From positions 148,853 through 212,852 of the forward strand of contig NZ_STGD01000010.1 of assembly GCF_005222755.1 (NCBI RefSeq): a DNA stretch of 64,000 bases, in the 5' to 3' direction. Positions 20,064-28,230 of this stretch are shown here, piece after piece. The first letter of the stretch is position 1. The number at the start of each line of letters is the position of its first letter. The DNA comes from Roseomonas sp. HF4 (GTDB taxonomy: Bacteria; Pseudomonadota; Alphaproteobacteria; Acetobacterales; Acetobacteraceae). The notes beneath the pieces were generated by a model. The model saw nothing but the letters and a program-made list of their open reading frames with translations. It was not told the origin of the DNA and did not search any database. Made by a program: the position numbers and the translations under genes.

Positions 20064-20621
20064 ATGGACCATCACAAAGACCCCGCCGCCGAAATCCTCC
20101 GCGCCACCCTCTTTGCCGCCCGCGCCCATGCCGGCCAGGTGCGCAAGGGCGCTGCCGCCGAGCCCTACGTGAACCATGTGATCGAGGTCGCCGCCATCCT
20201 CGCCGAGGCCGGCGCGCCGCAGGAGGCGATCCTGGCCGGTCTGCTGCACGACACGGTCGAGGACACCGAGGCGACGCATGCCGACCTCGTCGCCGCCTTC
20301 GGGGAGGAGGTCGCGGCCCTGGTCGCCGAGGCGACAGACGACAAGGCCCTGCCCAAGGAGACGCGAAAGGCGCTGCAGGTCAGCCTGGCGCCGAAGAAAT
20401 CCGCGGCGGCGAAGCAGCTGAAGCTGGCCGACAAGATCTCGAACCTGCGGGCCATCGCCGACAGCCCGCCGGCCAGCTGGAACCACGCGCGGCGCACCGA
20501 ATACGTGGGCTGGGCCGGGCGCGTGGCGGATGGCTGCAAGGGCGTGAACCCGGCGCTCGACGCCCTGTTCGAGGAAACCTACCGCGCCGCGATGGCGAAG
20601 CTCGCGGCCGAGGCGCGCTGA
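20064..20621 (+). CDS. HD-domain hydrolase, MESH1/SpoT-hydrolase-like
   Basis: A stand-alone HD phosphohydrolase of 185 residues resembling the (p)ppGpp hydrolase domain of SpoT/MESH1. Motifs: HAGQVRKG and EPYVNHVIEVAAIL at the N-terminus, LLHDTVEDTEA with the metal-binding HD near residue 61, and KQLKLADKISNLRAI, the conserved ADKxxNL. No synthetase or regulatory domain is attached, so it is a candidate small alarmone hydrolase, but related HD proteins act on other nucleotides. It lies alone between rho and a divergent crotonase. Confidence 0.82.
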   Translation: MDHHKDPAAEILRATLFAARAHAGQVRKGAAAEPYVNHVIEVAAILAEAGAPQEAILAGLLHDTVEDTEATHADLVAAFGEEVAALVAEATDDKALPKETRKALQVSLAPKKSAAAKQLKLADKISNLRAIADSPPASWNHARRTEYVGWAGRVADGCKGVNPALDALFEETYRAAMAKLAAEAR

Positions 20622-20642
20622 GGCCGCGAGGCGGCGCCGCCC

Positions 20643-21437
20643 CTACCCCTCCAGCCCCGGCAGCCGGTACCGGTCCGCCGGATCCTCCCACCCCTGCCAG
20701 TTCGGCGCCCGCTTCTCGGCGAAGGCCGCGCGACTCTCCAGCAGGTCGCCCTTGGCGCCGTGCTCGTGCAGCCGCGCGGCCAGCGCCTGCTGCGCTGCAC
20801 TCGGGCGCGGGCGCATCAGCCGCATCATGTGCACCGTGTTGACGCGCGACGCCGGCGGCAGAGACAGCAGGTGCTCCGCCATGCGCAGCGCCTCGGCCAC
20901 TTCTTCCCCGGGCGCCACCAGGCGGTTGACGAAGCCCAGCTGGTGGAAGCGCTCGGCGGTGAAGCGGAATCCGAGCGCCATCTCCATCGCGACCGGGAAG
21001 GCCAGGTTCGCCAGCATCCCGTGGTCGTAGCCGCCGAGCAGCCAGCGCTTCGCCTCCGACACCTCGAAGACCGCAGTCGTCGCGGCGACGCGCAGGTCCG
21101 TCCGCTCCACCAGCATGAAGCCGCCGCCCATGGCGAAGCCGTTCACCGCGGCGATGACCGGCTTCTCCAGCGTGCCGTCGTTGAAGGGGTTGGCGATGTC
21201 GAGCGGCGTGCCGCCGGGCGTGCGGTTCGCGAGCGATTCCTTCATGTCCTCACCGGCGCAGAAGGCGCGGCCGGTGCCGGTCAGGATCGCGACATCGAGC
21301 CCTTCGTCGTGGCGGAAGGCGGTCCAGGCCTTGGCCAGTTCGACGCGCATCTCGGTGTTCAGCGCGTTCAGCCGCTCGGGCCGGTTCATGCGCACCACCA
21401 GCACCTGGCCGTGGCGCTCCGTCTCGACGACGCTCAT
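20643..21437 (-). CDS. Enoyl-CoA hydratase/isomerase (crotonase) family protein
   Basis: Crotonase-fold protein of 264 residues. The CoA-binding and oxyanion-hole segments AFCAGEDMKES and VNGFAMGGGFMLVERTDL are clear. The first catalytic Glu of the hydratases is absent: GGGFML replaces GGGCEL, while FEVSEAKRW keeps a Glu at the second site. A hydration mechanism as in rat ECH is therefore doubtful, and another crotonase reaction (isomerase, hydrolase, C-C lyase) is possible. ATG 21437 gives MSVVETERHGQVLVVRM, a normal start. The gene is monocistronic, convergent with the HD gene. Confidence 0.85.
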   Translation of the reverse strand: MSVVETERHGQVLVVRMNRPERLNALNTEMRVELAKAWTAFRHDEGLDVAILTGTGRAFCAGEDMKESLANRTPGGTPLDIANPFNDGTLEKPVIAAVNGFAMGGGFMLVERTDLRVAATTAVFEVSEAKRWLLGGYDHGMLANLAFPVAMEMALGFRFTAERFHQLGFVNRLVAPGEEVAEALRMAEHLLSLPPASRVNTVHMMRLMRPRPSAAQQALAARLHEHGAKGDLLESRAAFAEKRAPNWQGWEDPADRYRLPGLEG

Positions 21438-21530
21438 GCAGTCCTCCCGGTCGCGGCGGGGCACGGTCCCGCTTTGCCGGAAGGCTACTGCGCTTTCCGC
21501 GCAGCCGGAAACGGCCCGCCGGCCGCGGCT

Positions 21531-21815
21531 TCAATCGTCGTCGTCGTCGTCCTCGCGGTCGCGCAACCGGCGCGTCCGGTCGCCGCCTTCCGCGACACGC
21601 GATGCGGGGCGGGCGCCGCGCTCCCGCCAAGTCTCGGTCCGCACCCAGCCGCGGCGGCCGCGGTCGTCCTCGACATGGAAGCGCTCGACGACCGTGCAGC
21701 GGCCATTCGAGCAGTTGGAGGAACTGTCCGAGGACTGGCTCCCGGCATCGGCCGAGAGCGGCGCGAGCCAGAGCGCGAAAAGTCCGGTCACGGCGGCGCG
21801 GCGGATGTGGCCCAT
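21531..21815 (-). CDS. Small exported hypothetical protein
   Basis: 94-residue protein with a clear Sec signal peptide (MGHIRRAAVTGLFALWLAPLSADA-GS), two Cys in SSDSSSNCSNGRCTVVERF that may form a disulphide, and a highly charged tail ending in a run of Asp. ATG 21815 follows AGGGAGA. No family recognised. It may be periplasmic. It is unlinked to the neighbours by function. Confidence 0.6.
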   Translation of the reverse strand: MGHIRRAAVTGLFALWLAPLSADAGSQSSDSSSNCSNGRCTVVERFHVEDDRGRRGWVRTETWRERGARPASRVAEGGDRTRRLRDREDDDDDD

Positions 21816-21933
21816 GGCGAAGGTCTCCCTTGCTGCTGGGGTCAAACCTGCAGGCGACGCGAGACATCGCGCGGGCGGAACAAGGGCGAAACCGGGGCAG
21901 GGTGAAACGCTTCACCCCCGCGGGGGCGAAGCG

Positions 21934-23760
21934 TCAGCCGCGCTCCGTAAGCCCCTGCGCGAAGCCCGCCACCAGCTCGCGGATGCGCACGGGGTCGGAC
22001 TGCTCCATCACCCGCCGTGCGAAGCGCGCGCAGTCGCCGATGTCGAGCGCGCGCACCGCCTGCTTCACGCGCGGGATGGCGGAGGCATTCATCGAGAAGG
22101 TCCGCACGCCGAGGCCGAGCAGCAGCGGCGTGAGCTGCGGGTTGCCCGCCATCTCGCCGCAGATCGAGACCGGCATGCGCAGCCGCAGCGCCGCCTCGGT
22201 CGCGAACTGCACGAGCCGCAGCACCGCCGGATGCAGCGGGTCGTACAGGTGGGCCACGTCCACCTCGCCGCGATCCACCGCCAGCGTGTACATCGCCAGG
22301 TCGTTGGTGCCGATGGCGAAGAAATCGGCCTCGAGCGCAATGGCGTCGGCAGCTAGCGCCGCCCCCGGCGTCTCGATCATGACGCCGAGCGCGGGCAGCT
22401 TCTCGGGCAGCTTCTCGCCACGACGACGCAGCCGTCGCGCGACGCGCTCGTAGATCTCGCGCGCCTGCTTCACCTCCTCGGGGACCGTCACCATGGGCAG
22501 CAGCAGGCGCACCTCGCCGTCGCCGGCGGCGGCGGCCACGCGCAGCACGGCGGCGAACTGCACCTCGAGCAGCTCGGGCCGCTTCAGCAGCATCCGCAGG
22601 CCACGCAGGCCGAGCGCGGGGTTGGCGCCGGCATGGACGGGCACCACGCCCTCGGCCAGCGCCTCCATGTCCTTCTCGCCGCCCCAGTCGAGCACGCGGA
22701 TGGTCACGGGCTGGCCTTCCATCGCCTCGACGATCTGGGTGTAGGCCTCGACCTGCGCGTCCTCGTCGGGCAGGTCCTCGCGGTTCATGAACAGGAACTC
22801 GGTGCGCAGCAGGCCGATCCCCTGCGCGCCGGCCTGCGCGATCAGCGGCAGCTCCTGCGGGATCTCGAGGTTGGCCTGCAGCTCGACCACCTCCCCGTCC
22901 GTCGTCTCGGCCGGCAGGCGCCGGAGGCGCGACAGCTTCGCGCGTTCCTTGGCGAAGGCGGCCAGCCGGGCCCTGCCCTCGGCGAGCGTCGCGGCCGAGG
23001 GATGCACCGTGACGACGCCGGCCGAACCGTCGAGCACCGCCTGGTCGCCACGGCTCGCCGCCTCGGTCAGGCCATGGGCACCGAGCACCGCGGGGATGCC
23101 CAGCGCGCGCAGCATGATGGCGGTATGCCCGTCCGTGCCGCCTTCCTCGGTCGCGACGCCGGCGATGCGCGCGGGGTCGAGCAGCGCGGCATCCGCCGGC
23201 GTCAGCTCCTCGGCCACCAGGATGCAGCCCTCGGGCAGGTCCTTGAGGCTGCGGAAGGGCGTCGCGGTCAGGTTGCGGACCAGGCGGCGGGCGATGTCGC
23301 GCACCTCGTTGGCGCGCCGCGCGAGCCCCGCCTTGTCGTCGTCCTTCGCCCCCAGGATCGCCGCGCGGATGTCCTCGCTCTCGACCAGCACCGCGGTCTC
23401 GGCCGAGAGCAGCTCCGTCTCGATTCGCTTGCGCGCGCCGCGGATCAGCCGCGAATTGCCGAGCATCATCAGGTGCGCGTCGAGCAGCGGGGCGATCTCC
23501 TCCTGCGCCTCCTCGGGCAGCACGCCGATACGGGTCTTGAGCTTCGCGACCTGCTTGCGGGAGAAGGCGACGGCGGCCGCGAGCTTCTGGCGCTCCTCCT
23601 CCGCCTGCTCGGCCACGATGCCGCGGCGCGGCGCCTCGGCCGGCGGGTCGGTGGTGTCGAAGACCGCGCCGATGGCGACACCGGGGGAGACCGCGATGCC
23701 GCGCACCGCGACTTCGCGCGCCTGCGGCTTGCCCTTCGCCTTGCCGGGCTCAGTCTTCAT
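21934..23760 (-). CDS. ptsP: Phosphoenolpyruvate-protein phosphotransferase (PTS enzyme I)
   Basis: Enzyme I, which takes phosphate from PEP and passes it to HPr. The 608-residue product has the EI N-terminal helical domain, the active-site His212 in GGTDGHTAIMLRALGIPAV, and the PEP-utilising barrel with GLLRTEFLFMNRE and the C-terminal VSICGEMAGNPQL. There is no N-terminal GAF domain, unlike EI-Ntr (PtsP) of other proteobacteria. It is the last gene of a hprK-rapZ-EIIA-ptsH-EI operon and overlaps ptsH by 11 bases. No sugar permease (EIIB/EIIC) is nearby, so the chain is regulatory. The symbol ptsP is used by analogy; ptsI is equally possible. Confidence 0.93.
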   Translation of the reverse strand: MKTEPGKAKGKPQAREVAVRGIAVSPGVAIGAVFDTTDPPAEAPRRGIVAEQAEEERQKLAAAVAFSRKQVAKLKTRIGVLPEEAQEEIAPLLDAHLMMLGNSRLIRGARKRIETELLSAETAVLVESEDIRAAILGAKDDDKAGLARRANEVRDIARRLVRNLTATPFRSLKDLPEGCILVAEELTPADAALLDPARIAGVATEEGGTDGHTAIMLRALGIPAVLGAHGLTEAASRGDQAVLDGSAGVVTVHPSAATLAEGRARLAAFAKERAKLSRLRRLPAETTDGEVVELQANLEIPQELPLIAQAGAQGIGLLRTEFLFMNREDLPDEDAQVEAYTQIVEAMEGQPVTIRVLDWGGEKDMEALAEGVVPVHAGANPALGLRGLRMLLKRPELLEVQFAAVLRVAAAAGDGEVRLLLPMVTVPEEVKQAREIYERVARRLRRRGEKLPEKLPALGVMIETPGAALAADAIALEADFFAIGTNDLAMYTLAVDRGEVDVAHLYDPLHPAVLRLVQFATEAALRLRMPVSICGEMAGNPQLTPLLLGLGVRTFSMNASAIPRVKQAVRALDIGDCARFARRVMEQSDPVRIRELVAGFAQGLTERG

Positions 23761-24115
23761 GGAAGCCGGCCTCGACCAGCCCGGCCACAGCGTCGAGCGC
23801 CTCCTTTGCGTCCCAGCCCTCGGCCTCGATCGTGACCTCGGCGCCCTGGCCGGCGCCCAGCATCATCAACCCCATGATCGAGCAGGCGGGCACGCTCTCC
23901 CCGCCGCGCACGACGTTGACGCACGCCGAGAAGCGCTCGGCCATGGTCACGAGCTTCGCGGCGGCGCGCGCATGCAGGCCGCGGCTGTTCGGGATCACGA
24001 CGCTGCGCCGGAGCACGAGGCCGGATTGGCCCGGGTCGCAGCCGCAGGGGTCGGCGGACGCCTCGGACATCTCCGGCGGCACCCTGGCGCCGGGCTCGTC
24101 GGGCCATTCGTTCAC
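23750..24115 (-). CDS. ptsH: HPr phosphocarrier protein
   Basis: Small phosphocarrier between enzyme I and EIIA. The active-site His lies in VVIPNSRGLHARAAAKLVT and the regulatory Ser (Ser46 type, target of HprK) in CSIMGLMMLGAGQG. GTG 24115 is the chosen start: its codon overlaps the EIIA stop (GTGA) and AGGAGG stands eight bases upstream. This gives 121 residues, with a 30-odd residue N-terminal extension before the HPr fold. An ATG at 24070 would give 106 residues. Presence of HprK two genes away agrees with a phosphorylatable Ser. Confidence 0.92.
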   Translation of the reverse strand: MNEWPDEPGARVPPEMSEASADPCGCDPGQSGLVLRRSVVIPNSRGLHARAAAKLVTMAERFSACVNVVRGGESVPACSIMGLMMLGAGQGAEVTIEAEGWDAKEALDAVAGLVEAGFHED

Positions 24116-24546
24116 GCGCCGTCCCTCCTGGGTGGGGCGGCGGGCGCCCCGGCCGCCACGTCCCGCCCGCTCGCGATGTATTTCCGCCCGGCCGCCTTGG
24201 CGTGGTCCACCGCCTCGGCCAGGGGTTCGCTGCCGCGAACCCTGGCGAACTTCACCAACAGCGGCAGGTTCACGCCCGCCAGCACCTCGACCGGCTTGCC
24301 GTCGCCGGTCATCTGCATCGCGAGATTCGATGGCGTGCCGCCGAACATGTCGGTCATGACCACGACGCCGTCGCCCTGGTCCACCTCCTCGATCGAGCGG
24401 CGGATGTCGGCGCGGGTATGGTCGAGGTCGTCCTCCGCCCCGATGCATACCGTCGCGACCGCCGTCTGCGGGCCGACCACGTGCTCCATGGCGTGCCGCA
24501 ATTCCTCGGCCAGCCGGCCATGGGTGACGAGTACCATACCGATCAT
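24112..24546 (-). CDS. PTS EIIA component, mannose (PtsM/ManX) type
   Basis: EIIA-Man fold phosphoacceptor of 144 residues: N-terminus MIGMVLVTHGRLAEELRHAM with the phosphorylated His9, then VVVMTDMFGGTPSNLAM and LAGVNLPLLVKFARV, all typical. No EIIB, EIIC or EIID genes are present, so this serves as the terminal acceptor of a regulatory phosphorelay. It overlaps rapZ at ATGA (24543-24546) and ptsH at GTGA. In related alphaproteobacteria such an EIIA influences carbon/nitrogen or polyhydroxyalkanoate metabolism; the target here is unknown. Confidence 0.93.
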   Translation of the reverse strand: MIGMVLVTHGRLAEELRHAMEHVVGPQTAVATVCIGAEDDLDHTRADIRRSIEEVDQGDGVVVMTDMFGGTPSNLAMQMTGDGKPVEVLAGVNLPLLVKFARVRGSEPLAEAVDHAKAAGRKYIASGRDVAAGAPAAPPRRDGA

Positions 24547-25481
24547 GATGTCTGCGTCAGGGCCTCCCGCCCCGCTCGGCGGCCGGGGGCATCCTGCCCA
24601 CCTTCGGCCGCCAGTTCGCGATGGGCCAAATCAACAGGCCAGCCCCCCGCCCTCAGGTGTTCCGCCAGCCGCTCGGCCGCCAGGACGGACCGATGCCGCC
24701 CGCCCGTGCAGCCCATCGCGACGGTGAGGTACTTCTTCCCCTCCTGCGCGTAGCGGGGCAAGAGCGGGCTGAGCATTTCGGTCATGCACCGCCAGAACGG
24801 CGCGAAGTCGGGGTCGGCCTCGATATGCGCGGCCACGGCCGGGTCCCGCCCGGTCAGCGGCCGTAGCGCATCCACATAGTGCGGGTTGCGCAGGAAGCGC
24901 AGGTCGAACACCAGGTCCGCCTCCCGCGGCAGGCCCCGGGGAAAGGCGAAGGAGACGACCGAGACGGCCATGCCCGGCCCGCCCTCGATCCCGAAGCGCC
25001 GCTCGATCATGCGCCGGAGCGCGGGCAGCGGCAGGTCCGAGGTGTCCACCACCATCTCGGCCGTGGTGCGGAGCGGCGCGAGCAGCGCCTCCTCCCGCGC
25101 GATGCCCTCGGCGACGCTGGCGCCGAGCGGCCCGCCGGGCGCGAGGGGATGGCGCCGCCGCGTCTCGGTGTAGCGGCGCAGCAGCACGTCGGGTTCGGCG
25201 GTCGCGAAGACCAGCGTCACGGCGATGTCGGGCCGCAGCCGCAGGCGCTCGAGCAGCGCGGCGACGGCGGCACCGTCGAAATCCCGCGTGCGGCTGTCCA
25301 CCCCGGCCGCGAGCGGCTGTGCGCCATCCCCGACCAGCGCCTCCAGCACCGACAGCGGCGGGTTGTCCACGGTCTCGTAGCCGAGGTCCTCGAGCACGCG
25401 CAGGATCGACGCCTTCCCGGCGCCCGAAAGGCCGGTCACCAGCACCACCTGCCGCCGTGCCGCCATGCCCCCGTCCATCAC
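24543..25481 (-). CDS. rapZ: RapZ, nucleotide-binding RNase adapter
   Basis: P-loop protein of the RapZ/YvcJ family. Walker A LVTGLSGAGKASILRVLEDLG is near residue 15, and the C-terminal domain contains DLRFLRNPHYVD, RYAQEGKKYLTVAMGCTGGRHRSVLAAERLA, the family's most conserved segment. In E. coli RapZ targets RNase E to GlmZ sRNA to control glucosamine-6-phosphate synthase; in alphaproteobacteria the role is less defined. The 312-residue length is slightly long because of a disordered C-terminal tail. It overlaps hprK upstream and EIIA downstream by four bases each. Confidence 0.95.
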   Translation of the reverse strand: MMDGGMAARRQVVLVTGLSGAGKASILRVLEDLGYETVDNPPLSVLEALVGDGAQPLAAGVDSRTRDFDGAAVAALLERLRLRPDIAVTLVFATAEPDVLLRRYTETRRRHPLAPGGPLGASVAEGIAREEALLAPLRTTAEMVVDTSDLPLPALRRMIERRFGIEGGPGMAVSVVSFAFPRGLPREADLVFDLRFLRNPHYVDALRPLTGRDPAVAAHIEADPDFAPFWRCMTEMLSPLLPRYAQEGKKYLTVAMGCTGGRHRSVLAAERLAEHLRAGGWPVDLAHRELAAEGGQDAPGRRAGREALTQTS

Positions 25482-25909
25482 GCCGCGAAGGCCCCGGCGC
25501 GCTGCGCCAGCCGGCCGAGCGCCGCATCCAGCGCATAGCCGAGCTTATCGCAGGCCGAGGCGTCGAAGCCGTGCAGCGCGACGCGCGGCACCTCCGCCGG
25601 CGCCCAGCGCGCGGGCAGCGGCAGCCGCGCCACCGCCTCCCGCGCCACGAGTTCGGCAACCAGCGCAAGGCGTGCGCCGCGCGCCACCGGCAGCCCCTGG
25701 AAGATGCCGAGGCCGCGCACCTCCAGCATGCCCTGCAGCGCTGGCGGCGCGGCCACGCCGAAGCCGTCCAGCACCACCTGGTCGTCGGCCACCAGCGACC
25801 AGCCCCGGCCCATCAGCCGCAGCAAAAGGTCGGACTTGCCGGCGCCCGGCGGGCCCAGCAGCAAAACGGCCGCTCCGTCACGCGCGGCACAACTTCCATG
25901 GACCAGCAT
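25478..25909 (-). CDS. hprK: HPr kinase/phosphorylase, short alphaproteobacterial form
   Basis: Serine kinase of HPr. Only the C-terminal catalytic domain is present (143 residues), as in alphaproteobacteria. Walker A LLLGPPGAGKSDLLLRLM lies near residue 17-30, followed by LVADDQVVLDG and the HPrK motif region GMLEVRGLGIFQGLPVA. It is the first gene of the operon (hprK-rapZ-EIIA-ptsH-EI). The operon starts from the 106-bp divergent gap with the dehydratase gene at 26016. No two-component pair (ChvGI) adjoins it. Confidence 0.93.
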   Translation of the reverse strand: MLVHGSCAARDGAAVLLLGPPGAGKSDLLLRLMGRGWSLVADDQVVLDGFGVAAPPALQGMLEVRGLGIFQGLPVARGARLALVAELVAREAVARLPLPARWAPAEVPRVALHGFDASACDKLGYALDAALGRLAQRAGAFAA

Positions 25910-26015
25910 CCCAGCAGGGCCACCCTGTCAGCGCGCCGGACCATGGCAGAAATGGGGCATCGGGGAAAGCGCCCCGCCGATGGACGCCGCCGGGCCTCGG
26001 TGTCACCTTCCGAAT

Positions 26016-26948
26016 ATGCCGACCCAGGACGACATCCGCGCCGCCGCGGGGCGCATCGCCCCCCATGTCCGCCGCACGCCGGTGATCCGCCTCGCCCCCG
26101 CGGAGACCGGCCTCGACGCGCCGCTGACGCTGAAGCTCGAGCAACTGCAGGTGACGGGGTCGTTCAAGCCGCGCGGCGCCTTCAACCGACTGCTCTCGGC
26201 CAGGGTGCCGGCGGCGGGCGTCGTCGCCGCGTCCGGCGGCAACCACGGCCTGGCGGTCGCGCATGCCGCGCAGGTGCTGAAGATGAAGGCCGAGATCTTC
26301 GTCCCGGAGATCACGCCCGAGGCCAAGCGCGCGCGCATCGCCGCGACCGGCGCGACGCTCACCGTCGGCGGCACCGCCTACGACCAGGCCCGCCAGGCCA
26401 GCGAGGCCCGCGCCGCCGAGACCGGCGCGCTGATCGTGCACGCCTACGACCAGGAGGAGGTCCTGGCCGGCCAGGGCACCGTCGGCCTGGAATTCGAGGA
26501 GGACGCGCCGGAACTGACCCATGTGCTGGTCGCGGCCGGCGGCGGCGGCCTCTATGGCGGCATCGCCTCCTGGTACGACGGCCGGATCGAGATGGTGATC
26601 GTCGAGCCCGACGAATGCCCCACCCTGTTCGTCGCGGGCATGGCGAGCCAGCCGATGGACGTGCCCTCCGGCGGCATCGCAGCCGACAGCCTGGGCGCGC
26701 GCCGCGTCGGCACCCTCGCCTTCGAGATCATGATGCGGCAGGGGGGGCGCTGCGTGGTGGTGAAGGACGACGCGATCCGCGGGGCGCAGCGCTGGCTCTG
26801 GGACCGGCTGCGCATCGTGGCCGAGCCTGGCGGCGCGACGGCGCTGGCGGCGATCCTCTCCGGCGCCTGGGCGCCGCCCAAGGGGGCGCTGGCGGGTGTC
26901 GTGGTCTGCGGGGCGAATTGCGACCCGGGCAGCGTCGCCGGCACATGA
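26016..26948 (+). CDS. PLP-dependent threonine/serine dehydratase-like protein
   Basis: Fold-type II PLP enzyme removing ammonia from threonine, serine or a related hydroxy amino acid. The PLP-lysine motif is GSFKPRGAFNRLL (Lys near residue 52), the phosphate-binding part SGGNHGLAVAHAA, and the glycine loop VLVAAGGGGLYGGIA replaces the PLP phosphate cup. The 310-residue length has no C-terminal regulatory domain, which excludes classical IlvA and fits catabolic or hydroxyaspartate-type enzymes. ATG 26016 gives MPTQDDIRAAAGRIAPHVRRTP, a typical start. It is divergent from the PTS operon. Confidence 0.88.
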   Translation: MPTQDDIRAAAGRIAPHVRRTPVIRLAPAETGLDAPLTLKLEQLQVTGSFKPRGAFNRLLSARVPAAGVVAASGGNHGLAVAHAAQVLKMKAEIFVPEITPEAKRARIAATGATLTVGGTAYDQARQASEARAAETGALIVHAYDQEEVLAGQGTVGLEFEEDAPELTHVLVAAGGGGLYGGIASWYDGRIEMVIVEPDECPTLFVAGMASQPMDVPSGGIAADSLGARRVGTLAFEIMMRQGGRCVVVKDDAIRGAQRWLWDRLRIVAEPGGATALAAILSGAWAPPKGALAGVVVCGANCDPGSVAGT

Positions 26949-27012
26949 CGCCGCGGCGGGCCCGCCGCCGCCCTGGCCGCGGCACCGCGGCGCCGCTACA
27001 CCCGCCCGGCCC

Positions 27013-28128
27013 ATGAAGCCGGACACCGACCTCGAGATCTTCCTCGCCACCGCCCCGGGGCTCGAGGCCGTGCTGGCGGAGGAAGTCGGCCTCAAGGGCT
27101 TCAAGCGCCCGAAGGCGGTCCCGGGCGGCGTCGTCACGCGCGGCGCCTGGGCCGACGCCTGGCGCGCCAATCTCTGGATCCGCGGCGCGACCCGCGTCCT
27201 GGTCCGCATCGCGGGCTTCCACGTCACGCATCTCGCGCATCTCGACAGCCTGGCGCGGCGCGTGCCCTGGACCGCGCTGCTGCGTGCCGACACCCCTTTC
27301 CGGATCGAGGCCACCTGCACGAAGTCGCGCATCTGGCATTCCGGCGCCGCCGCCGAACGGATCGCGACCGCCATCGCCGCGACCACGGGCGCCCGCCACG
27401 ACCCGGAGGCCGAGGTCACGGTGATGGCGCGCCTCGACCACGACCTCTGCACCCTCAGCCTCGACACCTCGGGCGAGCCGCTGCATCGCCGCGGCTTCAA
27501 GCAGGAGGTCAATGCGGCGCCGCTCCGCGAGACGCTGGCCGCCCTGTTCCTGCGCCAATGCGGCTTCGACGGGACCGAGCCGGTGCTCGACCCGATGTGC
27601 GGCTCCGGCACCTTCGTCATCGAGGCCGCCGAGATCGCCGCCCGCCTCAACCCTGGCCGCGCGCGGCACTTCGCCTTCGAGAAACTGGCCACCTTCGATG
27701 CGGACGCCTGGGCGCGGATGCGCGAACCCAAGACCCGCCCGCCGCCCGCCGCGCGCTTCGTGGGCGCCGACCGGGACGCCGGGGCGGTCGCGATGAGCCG
27801 GGCCAATGCCGAACGCGCCGGCGTCGCGGCCTGGACGGAATTCCGCGTGGCCGCGGTCAGCGAGGCCCGCCCGCCCGAGGGCCCGCCGGGCCTGGTGATG
27901 GTCAACCCGCCCTACGGCACGCGGCTGGGGGAGGCGAAGTCCCTGGCCCCGCTCTACCAGGCGCTCGGCCGGACGCTGGCGGCGCATTTCGGCGGCTGGC
28001 GGGTCGGGCTGCTGGCGGCGGACGCGAAACTGGCCCACGCCACGGGCCTGCCCTTCCTGCCGCCGGGACCGCCGGTGCCGCATGGCGGCCTGCGGGTGAC
28101 GCTGTTCCGGACGGCGGCGCTGCCCTGA
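27013..28128 (+). CDS. THUMP-domain class I RNA methyltransferase (RlmL/Trm14-like)
   Basis: SAM-dependent N2-guanine methyltransferase-like protein (371 residues). The N-terminal THUMP-like half (LEIFLATAPGLEAVLAEEV) is followed by the catalytic domain. SAM motif I is LDPMCGSGTFVIEAAEIA, motif II region FVGADRDAGAVAMSRAN, and the catalytic NPPY lies in VMVNPPYGTRLGE. The RNA substrate is not determined: E. coli RlmL modifies 23S rRNA G2445, but RlmK-like fusion is absent here. It is preceded by the dehydratase and ends before a GC-rich hairpin region. Confidence 0.88.
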   Translation: MKPDTDLEIFLATAPGLEAVLAEEVGLKGFKRPKAVPGGVVTRGAWADAWRANLWIRGATRVLVRIAGFHVTHLAHLDSLARRVPWTALLRADTPFRIEATCTKSRIWHSGAAAERIATAIAATTGARHDPEAEVTVMARLDHDLCTLSLDTSGEPLHRRGFKQEVNAAPLRETLAALFLRQCGFDGTEPVLDPMCGSGTFVIEAAEIAARLNPGRARHFAFEKLATFDADAWARMREPKTRPPPAARFVGADRDAGAVAMSRANAERAGVAAWTEFRVAAVSEARPPEGPPGLVMVNPPYGTRLGEAKSLAPLYQALGRTLAAHFGGWRVGLLAADAKLAHATGLPFLPPGPPVPHGGLRVTLFRTAALP

Positions 28129-28230
28129 CGGCGGGGCGGGCCGCGCCGTCCCGGAAACGCAACCGGCCGGAGGGCGACAGGCCCCCGGCACTCCGGGGCC
28201 GAGACTCTTCACGCAGCCAGGGGCGCGCCC
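28129..28230. terminator. Intergenic hairpin region between convergent genes
   Basis: The 102-bp gap between the methyltransferase and the convergent L,D-transpeptidase contains CCGGCCGGAGG/CCCCCGGCACTCCGGGG-type arms near 28160-28200. They may form hairpins that end transcription from both sides. No T-run is seen. Confidence 0.3.
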
